Source of the DNA: M3007 sp046316495
GTDB taxonomy: Bacteria; Bacteroidota; Bacteroidia; Chitinophagales; Saprospiraceae
Direction: 5' to 3'
Length of the DNA stretch: 27,082 nucleotides
Assembly: GCA_046316495.1 (NCBI GenBank)
Contig: JBKDAM010000011.1
Span: forward strand, 1 to 27,082
How positions within the stretch are numbered: position 1 is the first letter of the stretch; each line of letters begins with the position of its first letter. The position numbers and the translations under genes were made by a program. The notes beneath the pieces are model-generated. The model worked only from the letters and a program-made list of their open reading frames with translations, was not told where the DNA came from and made no database searches. Shown one piece after another: positions 13,278 through 21,130 of the stretch.

Positions 13278-14657
13278 TTAACCCCTCAACTCCATGATAT
13301 CGCTCATGATCTTTTTAGCCAGATTATTTGCGATCACTGCTGAGGAGCTTTCTGAATAGATCCGAATAATAGGTTCGGTATTAGAAGGGCGCAAATGTAC
13401 CCAACCTTCTTCAAAATCTATCTTTAAACCGTCCTCTGTATTTATTTTTTCATTTCGATATTTATGGCTTAACTGCTCAAAAATTGCTTTTAGGTTAATA
13501 TCAGCGGTGAGCTCCATTTTATTTTTTACCATTTGATAGTCCGGGTAACGGGCACGGAGGGTGGAAATTTGGGTACCTGCATGAGCCAAATGGCTTAGGA
13601 AAAGAGCAATTCCTACCAGTGAATCCCTACCGTAATGAGAGGCTGGATAAATAATGCCTCCATTCCCTTCTCCACCGATTACTGCCTGGACGGCCTTCAT
13701 TTTTTCTACTACATTCACTTCACCTACTGCGGCAGCGTGGTAGGTTCCACCGCGCTTCAAGGTTACATCACTGAGAGCCCGGCTGCTGGAGAGGTTGGAT
13801 ACGGTGTTACCAGGAGTTTTGCTCAAGACATAATCCGCTACAGCTACCAGTGTATACTCTTCTCCAAAGAGCTCACCGTCTTCGCACATGAATACAAGGC
13901 GATCTACATCTGGATCAACTGCAATTCCCAAATGTGCCTTATGCATTTTCACGGCGGTACTTAACTGTCCCAAGTGCTCTTTTAAAGGTTCTGGATTGTG
14001 GGCAAAGTGACCATTTACTTCCCCATTCACGATTTCATATTCACAGCCGAGAGCATTGAGTAGTGGTGGAACCGCTAAGGCTCCCGTAGAGTTGATGGCG
14101 TCTACAACCACCTTAAATTTTTTTGCACGCACGGCAGCTACATCGACTAGATCCAGGCTTACCACCTGCTCAACATGCCGTTCAATCCAGTTCGTTACTT
14201 GTGTATTAGTGCCTAGCTGGTCCACTTTAGCATATTCAATGTTCCCGGCTTCTGCCAGGTCTAAAACTGCTTTCCCATCCGCTGCGCTAATGAATTCGCC
14301 TCTATGGTTAAGTAACTTTAAGGCATTCCACTCTTTTGGGTTGTGGCTAGCTGTGAGAATGATACCACCTCCTGCTTGTTCACCCGGAACGGCTATTTCG
14401 ACGGTTGGAGTCGTACTTAAACCCAGGTCAACTACTGAGATACCAAGGGCACGGAGGGTATTAATGACCAATGCGCTCACGATCTCACCGGAGATTCGAC
14501 CATCACGGCCAACTACTATTTTAGGGTTGCCGGTAGTGTTGAGCACCCATTGTCCAAATGCAGCAGTAGAAGAGACGATATCCAGTGGGGTCAGGTTGTC
14601 GCCTGCCTTTCCGCCAATGGTTCCTCTGAATCCTGAAATTGATTTGATTAATGACAT
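13278..14657 (-). CDS. glmM: Phosphoglucosamine mutase / phosphomannomutase
   Basis: A member of the alpha-D-phosphohexomutase family, 459 residues. The active-site phosphoserine is S104 in LTASHNPKEWNALKL. The metal loop is DPDVDR (248-253), the sugar-specificity loop GGEGNGG (328-334) and the phosphate-binding loop RPSNTEPIIRIYSE (423-436). GEGNGG agrees with enzymes acting on glucosamine or mannose phosphates, and SGFRGTIGG at the N-terminus is typical of the Bacteroidota phosphoglucosamine mutases. It would supply glucosamine-1-phosphate for UDP-GlcNAc and so for peptidoglycan and LPS. The substrate choice between GlcN-6-P and Man-6-P is inferred, hence moderate trust in the symbol. ATG at 14657; it lies 70 bases after the PLP gene upstream. 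Confidence 0.85.
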   Translation of the reverse strand: MSLIKSISGFRGTIGGKAGDNLTPLDIVSSTAAFGQWVLNTTGNPKIVVGRDGRISGEIVSALVINTLRALGISVVDLGLSTTPTVEIAVPGEQAGGGIILTASHNPKEWNALKLLNHRGEFISAADGKAVLDLAEAGNIEYAKVDQLGTNTQVTNWIERHVEQVVSLDLVDVAAVRAKKFKVVVDAINSTGALAVPPLLNALGCEYEIVNGEVNGHFAHNPEPLKEHLGQLSTAVKMHKAHLGIAVDPDVDRLVFMCEDGELFGEEYTLVAVADYVLSKTPGNTVSNLSSSRALSDVTLKRGGTYHAAAVGEVNVVEKMKAVQAVIGGEGNGGIIYPASHYGRDSLVGIALFLSHLAHAGTQISTLRARYPDYQMVKNKMELTADINLKAIFEQLSHKYRNEKINTEDGLKIDFEEGWVHLRPSNTEPIIRIYSESSSAVIANNLAKKIMSDIMELRG

Positions 14658-14727
14658 ATCAGCAAGTTTCTGTGTAGTTGAGTAAAAGGTAGTAAAATGA
14701 AAATGGTATGGAGTAAAAGGTGTTGGG

Positions 14728-15915
14728 CTAGTCCAACGCTTGTGAGAAGTCAGCGATCAGGTCATCGATGTGTTCGATACCAACCGAGATACGAATCAAA
14801 CCGTCAGTTATCCCATTCTGCTCTCTCAATTCCTTGGCTACGTGCAGGTGGGAGGAGGAGGCTGGGTGCAGGATAAGGGTATCTACATCGCCCAAGGTAG
14901 GTGCCAGAGCACAGTGTTGGATGCGGTTCATGCACCGTAGCCCTGCTTCAAATCCTCCTTTTAGTTCAAAACTAAGCATACCACCGGAGCCTAGAGGCAT
15001 TTGGCGTTTTGCTAGCTCATAGTCTGGGTGAGAAGGCAAGCTAGGGTAATTGACTTGTGACACCGCTGGGTGTTGTTCGAGGAAGGAGGCGAGTGCCAGT
15101 GCGTTTTCACAGTGTTGACGCATGCGTAGCGCGAGGGTTTTTAGGCCATTATTGGTGAGCCAGGCTTCAAACGGTGAGCAGTTGGTTCCTACCAGTTTCA
15201 TGGCTTTCCAAACTTTTGAGCGCATCAGTCCTCGGTCGCGGCCGACTACTACACCGGCAATGCTATTTCCATGACCATTGATGTATTTGGTTGTTGAGTG
15301 TACGATAAAATCAATTCCATAGGCAAAGGGTTGCTGTAGGTAAGGGGATGGAAAGGTGTTGTCCACAGCGGTCCAGACTGCATATTGTTTGGCCAAGTTT
15401 GCAATGCTGGCTAGGTCAATACAGGCCATCGTAGGGTTGGCAGGGGTCTCGGCATAGAGCAGCCGAATATTAGAATGATTTTTTAAGGCGCTCTCTACCT
15501 GATTCAGGTCCCTAAGGTTCGTGAAGTGCACCTCAATTCCCAAGGGTTCAACCACCGCTTTTAGTAATTCAGTGGTGCCTCCATATAGGTTTCCTTGAGT
15601 TAGAATGGCATCTCCAGCTTTTAAAAGGCCTAGCAACAGGGTGGAAATGGCTGACATTCCGGAGGAAGTCATGACAGCTGATACTTCCATTCCGAGGCCG
15701 TGGCCTTCCAGTTGAGCAATTTTTTCGGCAACAGCATCTACCGTCGGATTGGCGTATCTACTATAGGTATGGCCGCTTTCAATGTCCTTAAAAATGCTAA
15801 TTCCTTGATCCATGGTTTCAAAGGAGAAGGAGGAGGTAGCATAAATAGGTAGGACATGAGGGGGAACTGTACGTTGTTCCGTTGCCTCTTTTACCAGAAT
15901 GGTTTCTTTTTTCAT
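14728..15915 (-). CDS. Second trans-sulfuration PLP enzyme (methionine gamma-lyase / cystathionine type)
   Basis: 395 residues. PLP lysine K210 is in VHSTTKYINGHGNSIAG, with YSRYANPTVDAV, SSGMSAIST and GNLYGGTTELL also present. The HGNS context and length resemble methionine gamma-lyases and O-acylhomoserine sulfhydrylases. However, the active-site Cys of Pseudomonas methionine gamma-lyase (GCT after the catalytic Tyr) is Gly here. I therefore keep the call at family level. It is clearly different from the metB product at 1796-2956; the two share motifs but not long runs. No SAM riboswitch signature lies upstream of it, so its regulation differs. A weak GTTGG/CCAAC hairpin overlaps its stop. 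ATG at 15915. Confidence 0.85.
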   Translation of the reverse strand: MKKETILVKEATEQRTVPPHVLPIYATSSFSFETMDQGISIFKDIESGHTYSRYANPTVDAVAEKIAQLEGHGLGMEVSAVMTSSGMSAISTLLLGLLKAGDAILTQGNLYGGTTELLKAVVEPLGIEVHFTNLRDLNQVESALKNHSNIRLLYAETPANPTMACIDLASIANLAKQYAVWTAVDNTFPSPYLQQPFAYGIDFIVHSTTKYINGHGNSIAGVVVGRDRGLMRSKVWKAMKLVGTNCSPFEAWLTNNGLKTLALRMRQHCENALALASFLEQHPAVSQVNYPSLPSHPDYELAKRQMPLGSGGMLSFELKGGFEAGLRCMNRIQHCALAPTLGDVDTLILHPASSSHLHVAKELREQNGITDGLIRISVGIEHIDDLIADFSQALD

Positions 15916-16053
15916 AGTATAGAAATCAAAAACGGTTCAATATGGTTTTGCTGGATTTCAATTTTATTAAAAAAGAATACAAAGAACGTGTTTTTTGCCT
16001 ATAAAATGGGTTGTTTGCCATGATAATTTATATTTATATCATTTTTAATACGT

Positions 16054-17262
16054 TTAAGGGGCGTGCTCCTCTGGTCGGCCCATTATTTTACCTTCTCCAA
16101 AACGTTGCAACCATTCGGCCGCTTCAGCTCTCGAATTGCCGGACTTTGAGGAGGGGTCAGGAGTCAGGTTGGGCAGTCCGGCATCAATCCAGGCGGAATA
16201 CCATACGCTTGAGATGGCATGAATTGCTGCTCGCATCCGTTCTTCTACCATCCCTTTCATTCGATTCTGGTAAGCGGCTGCAAACTCGCGGCATTGTGTC
16301 CAAACTTGTTGCCCTTGCCGTATGTCCGGGCAAAGTTGGCGGTTGCTGGGGAAATGTTTTCGAAGCATCCACTCTACCCCCAGTACGCTGTCAACCAACT
16401 GATAACTGTCGAGGGTAATTTTCCAGAAGAAAGTGGTTGGATGATCGATGTACTCCGGCTTACCTACCCAGTAATCGTATTCCTCGTCTGCGAATAATTC
16501 GGGTATCCGACTTTCCCAGAAACCATGAATTCCGAGCTGGCCGGTTTTTTGTCCATTGTAGTTGCTGGTGGTATGAAGTGGGACATGAGCATCGCCAATG
16601 TAGTGGCCTATGTCTGCACAGAGTTGAAGGATTTTTTCGGTGTCTTTTTGGGCGAAGGCGTTTACCAGTCGTTGGTACATTTGTTGGAGGTTCCAAGGCA
16701 AGATGCCGTGTTCGGATAATTTTTCCGTAAAAAAAACGGATTGGAGACTGGGAGGCAACTCCAGGCAATCCTGATCGGCTGCTTTTAAGAGGCTGTCCAG
16801 AGGTAGGGTTTTGTCTTCCTTGTGAAACCTGGGGAGGATTTCCCTGGCATAAAATCCTTTCCAGCTTGTTAAAAGGGAGTCCTTTGGGCTGTAAAGTAGA
16901 AGTGTGTCTCCAGAGGAGGTGATACCTTTTACCTCAGAGTATTGAAGGAGGGCATCTAACCAACGAGCGGGGGGCATGGTAGGCTTGGATAGGTACTGGT
17001 CCAGGTCGATATAGTGTCGTGGGGCTTCCCAGCTGACAGCATACCTTCGCATATCGGGGTCTACTGCGTGGTCTGCCAGGTAATCAATATTAGGTTTGAA
17101 AAATACCTGCATTTCTGGCGGCAGGGTAGTTGCGGCCATTCGATTGATTCGTTTGTGGCCAAAGAATCCCCAATCCGGGCAGGGTGGTGACTGGGAGATT
17201 TTCCCAAAAGAAAGCGAGAAGAGGAGGAGGCCTCCAAAAAAGGAAGAACTTAGGAAAGACAT
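16054..17262 (-). CDS. S1/P1-type nuclease (zinc phospholipase C fold)
   Basis: 402 residues. A hydrophobic N-terminus (about 1-20) suggests export. The trinuclear zinc site of the S1/P1 and phospholipase C fold can be traced: W31 and H36 in DWGFFGHKRIN, D64 in LADHAVDPD, H83 in PRHYIDLD, H220/D224 in IGHYIGDAHVPLHTTSNYNG, and H246/E250 in GIHGFWESRI. In characterised enzymes the Trp is the mature N-terminus and its amine binds zinc. Here an obvious signal-peptidase site directly before W31 is not seen. Likely role: periplasmic or secreted hydrolysis of nucleic acid or phosphodiesters for nutrient supply. ATG at 17262. The C-terminal 40 residues are polar and unlike the core. Confidence 0.85.
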   Translation of the reverse strand: MSFLSSSFFGGLLLFSLSFGKISQSPPCPDWGFFGHKRINRMAATTLPPEMQVFFKPNIDYLADHAVDPDMRRYAVSWEAPRHYIDLDQYLSKPTMPPARWLDALLQYSEVKGITSSGDTLLLYSPKDSLLTSWKGFYAREILPRFHKEDKTLPLDSLLKAADQDCLELPPSLQSVFFTEKLSEHGILPWNLQQMYQRLVNAFAQKDTEKILQLCADIGHYIGDAHVPLHTTSNYNGQKTGQLGIHGFWESRIPELFADEEYDYWVGKPEYIDHPTTFFWKITLDSYQLVDSVLGVEWMLRKHFPSNRQLCPDIRQGQQVWTQCREFAAAYQNRMKGMVEERMRAAIHAISSVWYSAWIDAGLPNLTPDPSSKSGNSRAEAAEWLQRFGEGKIMGRPEEHAP

Positions 17263-17316
17263 AATTACGGAGGTGGAATGACGGAAGGAAGTACTGGCAG
17301 AAAGGGGGTTGATTGA

Positions 17317-17616
17317 TTAGCCAGGCTGATCAATTAAATCTACTGACCAAGCTTGTGGTCGGTCATTGAACAGTATCTTGGTTTTTGCCCAAGTATCCTG
17401 AAAAAGGTCCGATTGACGATAGTTATTCAGGGCAGCTTCATTTTCCCAAATACTCAAAGTGAACAAGACATTCGGTTGCTGGCGATCACGCAGCAGCTCC
17501 ATGTGGTGGCAGCCAGGGAAAGCACGAATGTGGTCTTTGCTGGTTTCAAAGACATTTTCCAGAAAGGTATTAACCGATTCTGGATGAAAGGACATTTTTA
17601 CAATTCGTTTGATCAT
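17317..17616 (-). CDS. Antibiotic biosynthesis monooxygenase (ABM) domain protein
   Basis: 99 residues forming a single ferredoxin-like ABM domain: IKRIVKMSFHPESVNTFLE at the start, then FPGCHHMELLRD and LFTLSIWENEAALNNYRQS. These small dimeric proteins include YgiN-type quinol monooxygenases and haem-degrading enzymes, as well as many of unknown role. The Asn needed for haem degradation in IsdG types is not evident. The start codon overlaps the stop of the DjlA-like gene (ATGA at 17613-17616), a sign of translational coupling. Confidence 0.82.
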   Translation of the reverse strand: MIKRIVKMSFHPESVNTFLENVFETSKDHIRAFPGCHHMELLRDRQQPNVLFTLSIWENEAALNNYRQSDLFQDTWAKTKILFNDRPQAWSVDLIDQPG

Positions 17617-18431
17617 GTTTTTTTTAGGCTGCGGGTTCGTTCTTCAGAAATACGTTCGTACGCTTCATTGATTTGCTGGAATTTTTCTTTGGCGTGCCGG
17701 AGTACTTCGGGAGGTGCTCCAGATGCTATTAGTTTATCTGGGTGCCATTGCATGGCCAGTGCCCGGTATTTTTTTTTGATGCTTTCCATGCTTTCGGTGG
17801 CGGTTGCACCCAGGAGCGTATAATAAGGGTCAAGGGTGGAATAGGCGGTTTGCCGAGGTGGAGGAACATTGAAAAAACGCATTTTGATGCGTTCGTACTG
17901 CATTCTGCTGATCCGAAACAGCTGGGCAGCCTGTACCAGCAGGGCCTCTTCTCTTGGATTCAATCCTCCATCGGCAGCGGCGACGGAGAAGAGCAAGTCC
18001 ATCATATTATTGATTTGATAGCGCTCTTTTGAAAAGGCCTGATAAAAGGCCCGGGCGTAGCTCTCAAATGAATCCTCGGACGACTTGGATTGGTTCCAGA
18101 TTCTGACGGCATCTGCTCTGCCGGCATCATTTAGTCGAAACTGCTGGCGCATTAACCGTTCCATGTGGTTGAGTTCGTGGCGGTTAATAGGCCCGTCTTC
18201 TTTGGCCAATTTAGCGCTCAGGAGCATCACATGGTAGATAAACCTACCTTGGCTTTGGCGGTAGGATCGCCAACTGGACTCCGCCTCCTTTTGTTCAGCG
18301 GGGGCATCCAAAAAGTAATGCCCTAGTAGCGATCCTACCACAAAACCGGTGAGTCCGCCAAAGGGCAGACCCATTAAATCTCCGATGAAAATTCCGGCGA
18401 TACCTGCCCACAATTTACCGCGCAGCTGCAT
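17613..18431 (-). CDS. DjlA-like membrane co-chaperone (TerB + DnaJ domain)
   Basis: 272 residues. A Gly-rich hydrophobic N-terminus (GKLWAGIAGIFIGDLMGLPF to about residue 40) acts as a membrane anchor. A helical TerB-like domain covers about 62-185, with the typical AAADGGLNPREEALL (151-165). A C-terminal J-domain (about 202-268) has the HPD motif at 230-232. This is the DjlA domain order; such proteins stimulate the ATPase of DnaK at the inner membrane. The J-domain ends the protein, and the next gene overlaps its stop by four bases. It starts 18 bases after the superoxide dismutase stop, suggesting one transcript with it. Confidence 0.87.
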   Translation of the reverse strand: MQLRGKLWAGIAGIFIGDLMGLPFGGLTGFVVGSLLGHYFLDAPAEQKEAESSWRSYRQSQGRFIYHVMLLSAKLAKEDGPINRHELNHMERLMRQQFRLNDAGRADAVRIWNQSKSSEDSFESYARAFYQAFSKERYQINNMMDLLFSVAAADGGLNPREEALLVQAAQLFRISRMQYERIKMRFFNVPPPRQTAYSTLDPYYTLLGATATESMESIKKKYRALAMQWHPDKLIASGAPPEVLRHAKEKFQQINEAYERISEERTRSLKKT

Positions 18432-18449
18432 TTCGCAAAGGTAGGCGAA

Positions 18450-19058
18450 TTACTGAGCGGCTGCGAAACGGCGTGCGACTTCTTCCCAGTTGACTACATT
18501 CCAAAAAGCGCCGATGTAATCCGGGCGACGGTTTTGGTAGTGCAGGTAGTAAGCGTGTTCCCAGACATCCAGCCCTAGGATAGGTGTTCCTTTTTGTTCC
18601 GCAATGTCCATCAACGGATTATCCTGGTTGGGAGTGGAGCTGATAAACAATTTTCCATCTGTGCCAACGCAGAGCCAAGCCCAGCCGGAACCGAAGCGGG
18701 TGGTGCCTGCTTGTGCAAATTTGGTCTTGAATTCGTCAAAAGAGCCAAAGGCAGTATCGATGGCGGCTGCCAATTCACCGGAAGGGGTTCCGCCTCCATT
18801 TGGACCCATGATCGACCAGAAGAAGGTGTGGTTCCAGTGTCCTCCTCCATTATTGCGAACGGCCATACTGAAGGTGCTGATCTTGGAGAGTATATCTTCC
18901 AAGGAAGCATTTTCATGGCCAGATCCTTCCAAGGCGGCGTTTAGGTTGTTGACGTAAGCGGCATGGTGTTTTCCATGGTGAATTTCCATGGTACGCGCAT
19001 CGATATGGGGTTCGAGTGCCGTAGTTGCATAAGGTAAATCTGCTAAGGTAAAAGCCAT
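18450..19058 (-). CDS. sodA: Superoxide dismutase, Mn/Fe family
   Basis: Converts superoxide to oxygen and peroxide in the cytosol. 202 residues, normal length. Metal ligands: H27 (MEIHHGKHHAAY), H77 (GGGHWNHTFFW), D164 and H168 (LDVWEHAYYLHY). Gly73 and Gln145 in STPNQDNPLM are the pattern of Mn-dependent enzymes; Fe types usually supply the Gln from the helix near H77. Mn or cambialistic use is inferred, so the symbol is provisional. ATG at 19058. It appears to head a unit with the DjlA-like, ABM and nuclease genes. Confidence 0.93.
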   Translation of the reverse strand: MAFTLADLPYATTALEPHIDARTMEIHHGKHHAAYVNNLNAALEGSGHENASLEDILSKISTFSMAVRNNGGGHWNHTFFWSIMGPNGGGTPSGELAAAIDTAFGSFDEFKTKFAQAGTTRFGSGWAWLCVGTDGKLFISSTPNQDNPLMDIAEQKGTPILGLDVWEHAYYLHYQNRRPDYIGAFWNVVNWEEVARRFAAAQ

Positions 19059-19157
19059 TTGTGGTATACTTTTTTTGCAACCGAGCTCCCTTTTTCTGAG
19101 GATTGGATCAGCAGATATGGCCGGACTCAGTTGCTTTTTTGATGAAAATAGATGAAG

Positions 19158-19201
19158 AAAAAAGCCCGGAGTACGCTGGTAAAAACCGGAGTACCCCGGG
19201 C
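19158..19201 (-). terminator. Terminator after the E2 gene
   Basis: On the minus strand GCCCGGGGTAC pairs with GTACTCCGGGC (one G-U pair) across a 16-base loop and is followed by six T. It starts 57 bases past the E2 stop and insulates the superoxide dismutase gene. Confidence 0.85.
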
Positions 19202-19257
19202 GTTTAGTAGTGTCGATTTAACAACCTCTATCCCGAAATGTTTAGATCAGGGCCTGC

Positions 19258-20553
19258 TTAAATGGCGCGGTTGGGATCAAACTGTTCGAGGTAGTCTCCC
19301 ACGCGGCGGAGGAAGGAGCCTCCCAGGGAACCATCCACGACCCGGTGGTCATAGCTGAGAGAAAGGAACATCATTTGTCGGATTGCAATGACATCTCCAT
19401 GCTCGGTTTCGAGCACAGCTGGTTTTTTCCGGATCGCTCCTGCGGCCATAATGGCTACTTGTGGCTGGTTGATGATGGGCGTTCCCATAACGTTGCCGAA
19501 GGTGCCCACATTGGTCAATGTAAAGGTTCCGCCCTGGATTTCCTCTGGTTTGAGCTGGTTTTGGCGAGCCCGGTTAGCCAAATCATTTACTTGTTTGGTG
19601 AGGCCAGTTAGGTTTAGGTAATCGGCATTTTTTACCACTGGAACGATCAGGTTGCCACTGGGCAGCGCTGCCGCCATACCGATGTTGATGTCTTTTTTTA
19701 CGATAATTCGGGTGCCATCCACAGAAATATTAATCATTGGATAGTCCCGAATTGCTCGTGCTATGGCTTCGATAAAAATGGGAGTGAAGGTGATATTCTC
19801 ACCGTATTGTTTTTTAAACTGGTCTTTTACGCGGTTGCGCCAGTTGACAAGGTTGGTTACATCCACTTCAACGAAGGAGGTCACGTGTGGGCTGGTGTGC
19901 TTGCTCATCACCATGTGATCAGCTATCAGCTTGCGCATCCGATCCATTTCCACCACTTCTACGTTCCCACTGATGGAAACGGCAGGAGCTGTAGTCGGAG
20001 CAGCTACAGGCGAGGGGGTTGGAGCAGGTGCTGCGACCGGTGTGGCTATTGGGGCTGCTTTTCTGGTTTGTACGTAGTCCAGAATATCCTTTTTGGATAC
20101 TCGGCCTTCCGCGCCCGTTCCCACAATTCGATCCAGTTCAGCACTGGAGATGCCCTCTTCTTTAGCGATGTTTCGGACCAGCGGGGAGTAAAACCTGCCT
20201 CCAGTGGTGATCTCGGCAGCAGCAGCGGCGGGTGCTGGCACAAAAGGCACTGCAGGTGCAGCGGTAGGTGCCTCCTGAATTGCAGGGGAGGCAGCAACAG
20301 CTGCTGCACCAACGGCAGTCTCAATGATGGCAATCGCCTGATTGATAGGGACAATGTCGTTCTCTTTGTAAAGCACTTCTACCAGGACACCAGCAACCGG
20401 CGAGGGAACCTCGGAGTCTACTTTGTCGGTGGCAATATCGAGTACGGGTTCATCGAGTTCAATCGAATCACCCGGATTTTTGCGCCACTTTAAAATGGTG
20501 GCTTCCATGATACTTTCGCCCATTTTGGGCATCACTAATTCTACACGAGCCAT
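19258..20553 (-). CDS. Dihydrolipoamide acyltransferase (E2) of a 2-oxo acid dehydrogenase complex
   Basis: 431 residues in the classic E2 layout. A lipoyl domain covers 1-80, with lipoylated K44 in IATDKVDSEVP. An Ala/Pro-rich linker is followed by the E1/E3-binding domain at about 121-161 (YSPLVRNIAKEEGIS to GRVSKKDILDYV). After a second Ala/Pro linker comes the catalytic acetyltransferase-type core, with SYDHRVVDGS near the end (H403, D407). A single lipoyl domain and the DKVDSE context resemble branched-chain or 2-oxoglutarate-type E2 proteins. The E1 and E3 genes are not in the window, so the substrate is not assigned. ATG at 20553; TAACTTTG at 20583-20590 may be its -7 box. Confidence 0.9.
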   Translation of the reverse strand: MARVELVMPKMGESIMEATILKWRKNPGDSIELDEPVLDIATDKVDSEVPSPVAGVLVEVLYKENDIVPINQAIAIIETAVGAAAVAASPAIQEAPTAAPAVPFVPAPAAAAAEITTGGRFYSPLVRNIAKEEGISSAELDRIVGTGAEGRVSKKDILDYVQTRKAAPIATPVAAPAPTPSPVAAPTTAPAVSISGNVEVVEMDRMRKLIADHMVMSKHTSPHVTSFVEVDVTNLVNWRNRVKDQFKKQYGENITFTPIFIEAIARAIRDYPMINISVDGTRIIVKKDINIGMAAALPSGNLIVPVVKNADYLNLTGLTKQVNDLANRARQNQLKPEEIQGGTFTLTNVGTFGNVMGTPIINQPQVAIMAAGAIRKKPAVLETEHGDVIAIRQMMFLSLSYDHRVVDGSLGGSFLRRVGDYLEQFDPNRAI

Positions 20554-20582
20554 GTATAAGTGTATTGTTGGTTAAAGCGGGG

Positions 20583-20590
20583 CAAAGTTA
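20583..20590 (-). promoter_or_regulatory. Possible -7 box for the E2 gene
   Basis: TAACTTTG on the minus strand matches TAnnTTTG, ending 29 bases before the ATG at 20553. A clear -33 TTTG is not seen. Confidence 0.4.
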
Positions 20591-20663
20591 CGCTCAAACT
20601 GCGATTATTGGTGCAAGCAGCGTTGATTTGACAAAAAATTGTAGAACTTTGTCTCTAATTGAT

Positions 20664-21125
20664 ATGTTGCTCTCCTTAGATTTTCTCCAATTTCAATCAG
20701 AATTACGCCTAAAGGTCGATGCGGGTCAAAAAAGAGTTTTTGATCCGATCCGAAAAAAGAACCTGGTACTCACCCCGGAGGAACTACTGCGGCAATTGGC
20801 CTTGCAGTATTTGCTAAAAGGGAAAGCGTACCCATCCAGCCGAATCCGGACAGAAATTGGCATTCAAGTAAACGGAATGCCTCGGCGTTGTGACATACTG
20901 GTGTTTGATGGACAGCTTAAACCTTGGCTTTTGGTAGAATGCAAATCACCCAAAGTAGCACTTTCCCAAGCCGTTTTAGAACAAGCCGCCCGTTACAACC
21001 TCAGCCTTGGAGTACAGTACCTTTGTATTACCAACGGGCTTCAGACATGCTGTTGTGCGCTGGACAGCGAAGCTGGTACGTTCTCGTTTTTAGACGATTT
21101 CCCAGCTTATCCCAGTCTTGGGTAG
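20664..21125 (+). CDS. Solitary HsdR-N-type PD-(D/E)xK nuclease-fold protein
   Basis: 153 residues from ATG at 20664. The frame is open further upstream to a TTG at 20565, but that part lacks family features and contains intergenic sequence. The core matches the N-terminal nuclease domain of type I restriction HsdR subunits. E64 is in RTEIGIQ, D77 in RRCDILVF and E92-C-K94 in LLVECKSPKVALSQAV, giving the E...D...ExK pattern, followed by an aromatic/Gln helix (LEQAARYN) and YLCITNG. No helicase, HsdM or HsdS is nearby, so it is not a restriction system as it stands. Stand-alone proteins of this kind occur in Bacteroidota. The biological role is unknown. It converges on the phosphatase gene with a 5-base gap. 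Confidence 0.8.
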   Translation: MLLSLDFLQFQSELRLKVDAGQKRVFDPIRKKNLVLTPEELLRQLALQYLLKGKAYPSSRIRTEIGIQVNGMPRRCDILVFDGQLKPWLLVECKSPKVALSQAVLEQAARYNLSLGVQYLCITNGLQTCCCALDSEAGTFSFLDDFPAYPSLG

Positions 21126-21130
21126 TAGGG

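Noticed and set aside
19807..20493. 228-residue plus-strand open frame opposite the E2 gene
   Set aside because: It is a shadow of the Ala/Pro-rich E2 linker; the sequence is Cys/Gly/Arg-rich with no recognisable domain.
20664..21125. A functional type I restriction-modification system
   Set aside because: Only the N-terminal nuclease domain is present; no helicase, methylase or specificity gene lies within the window.
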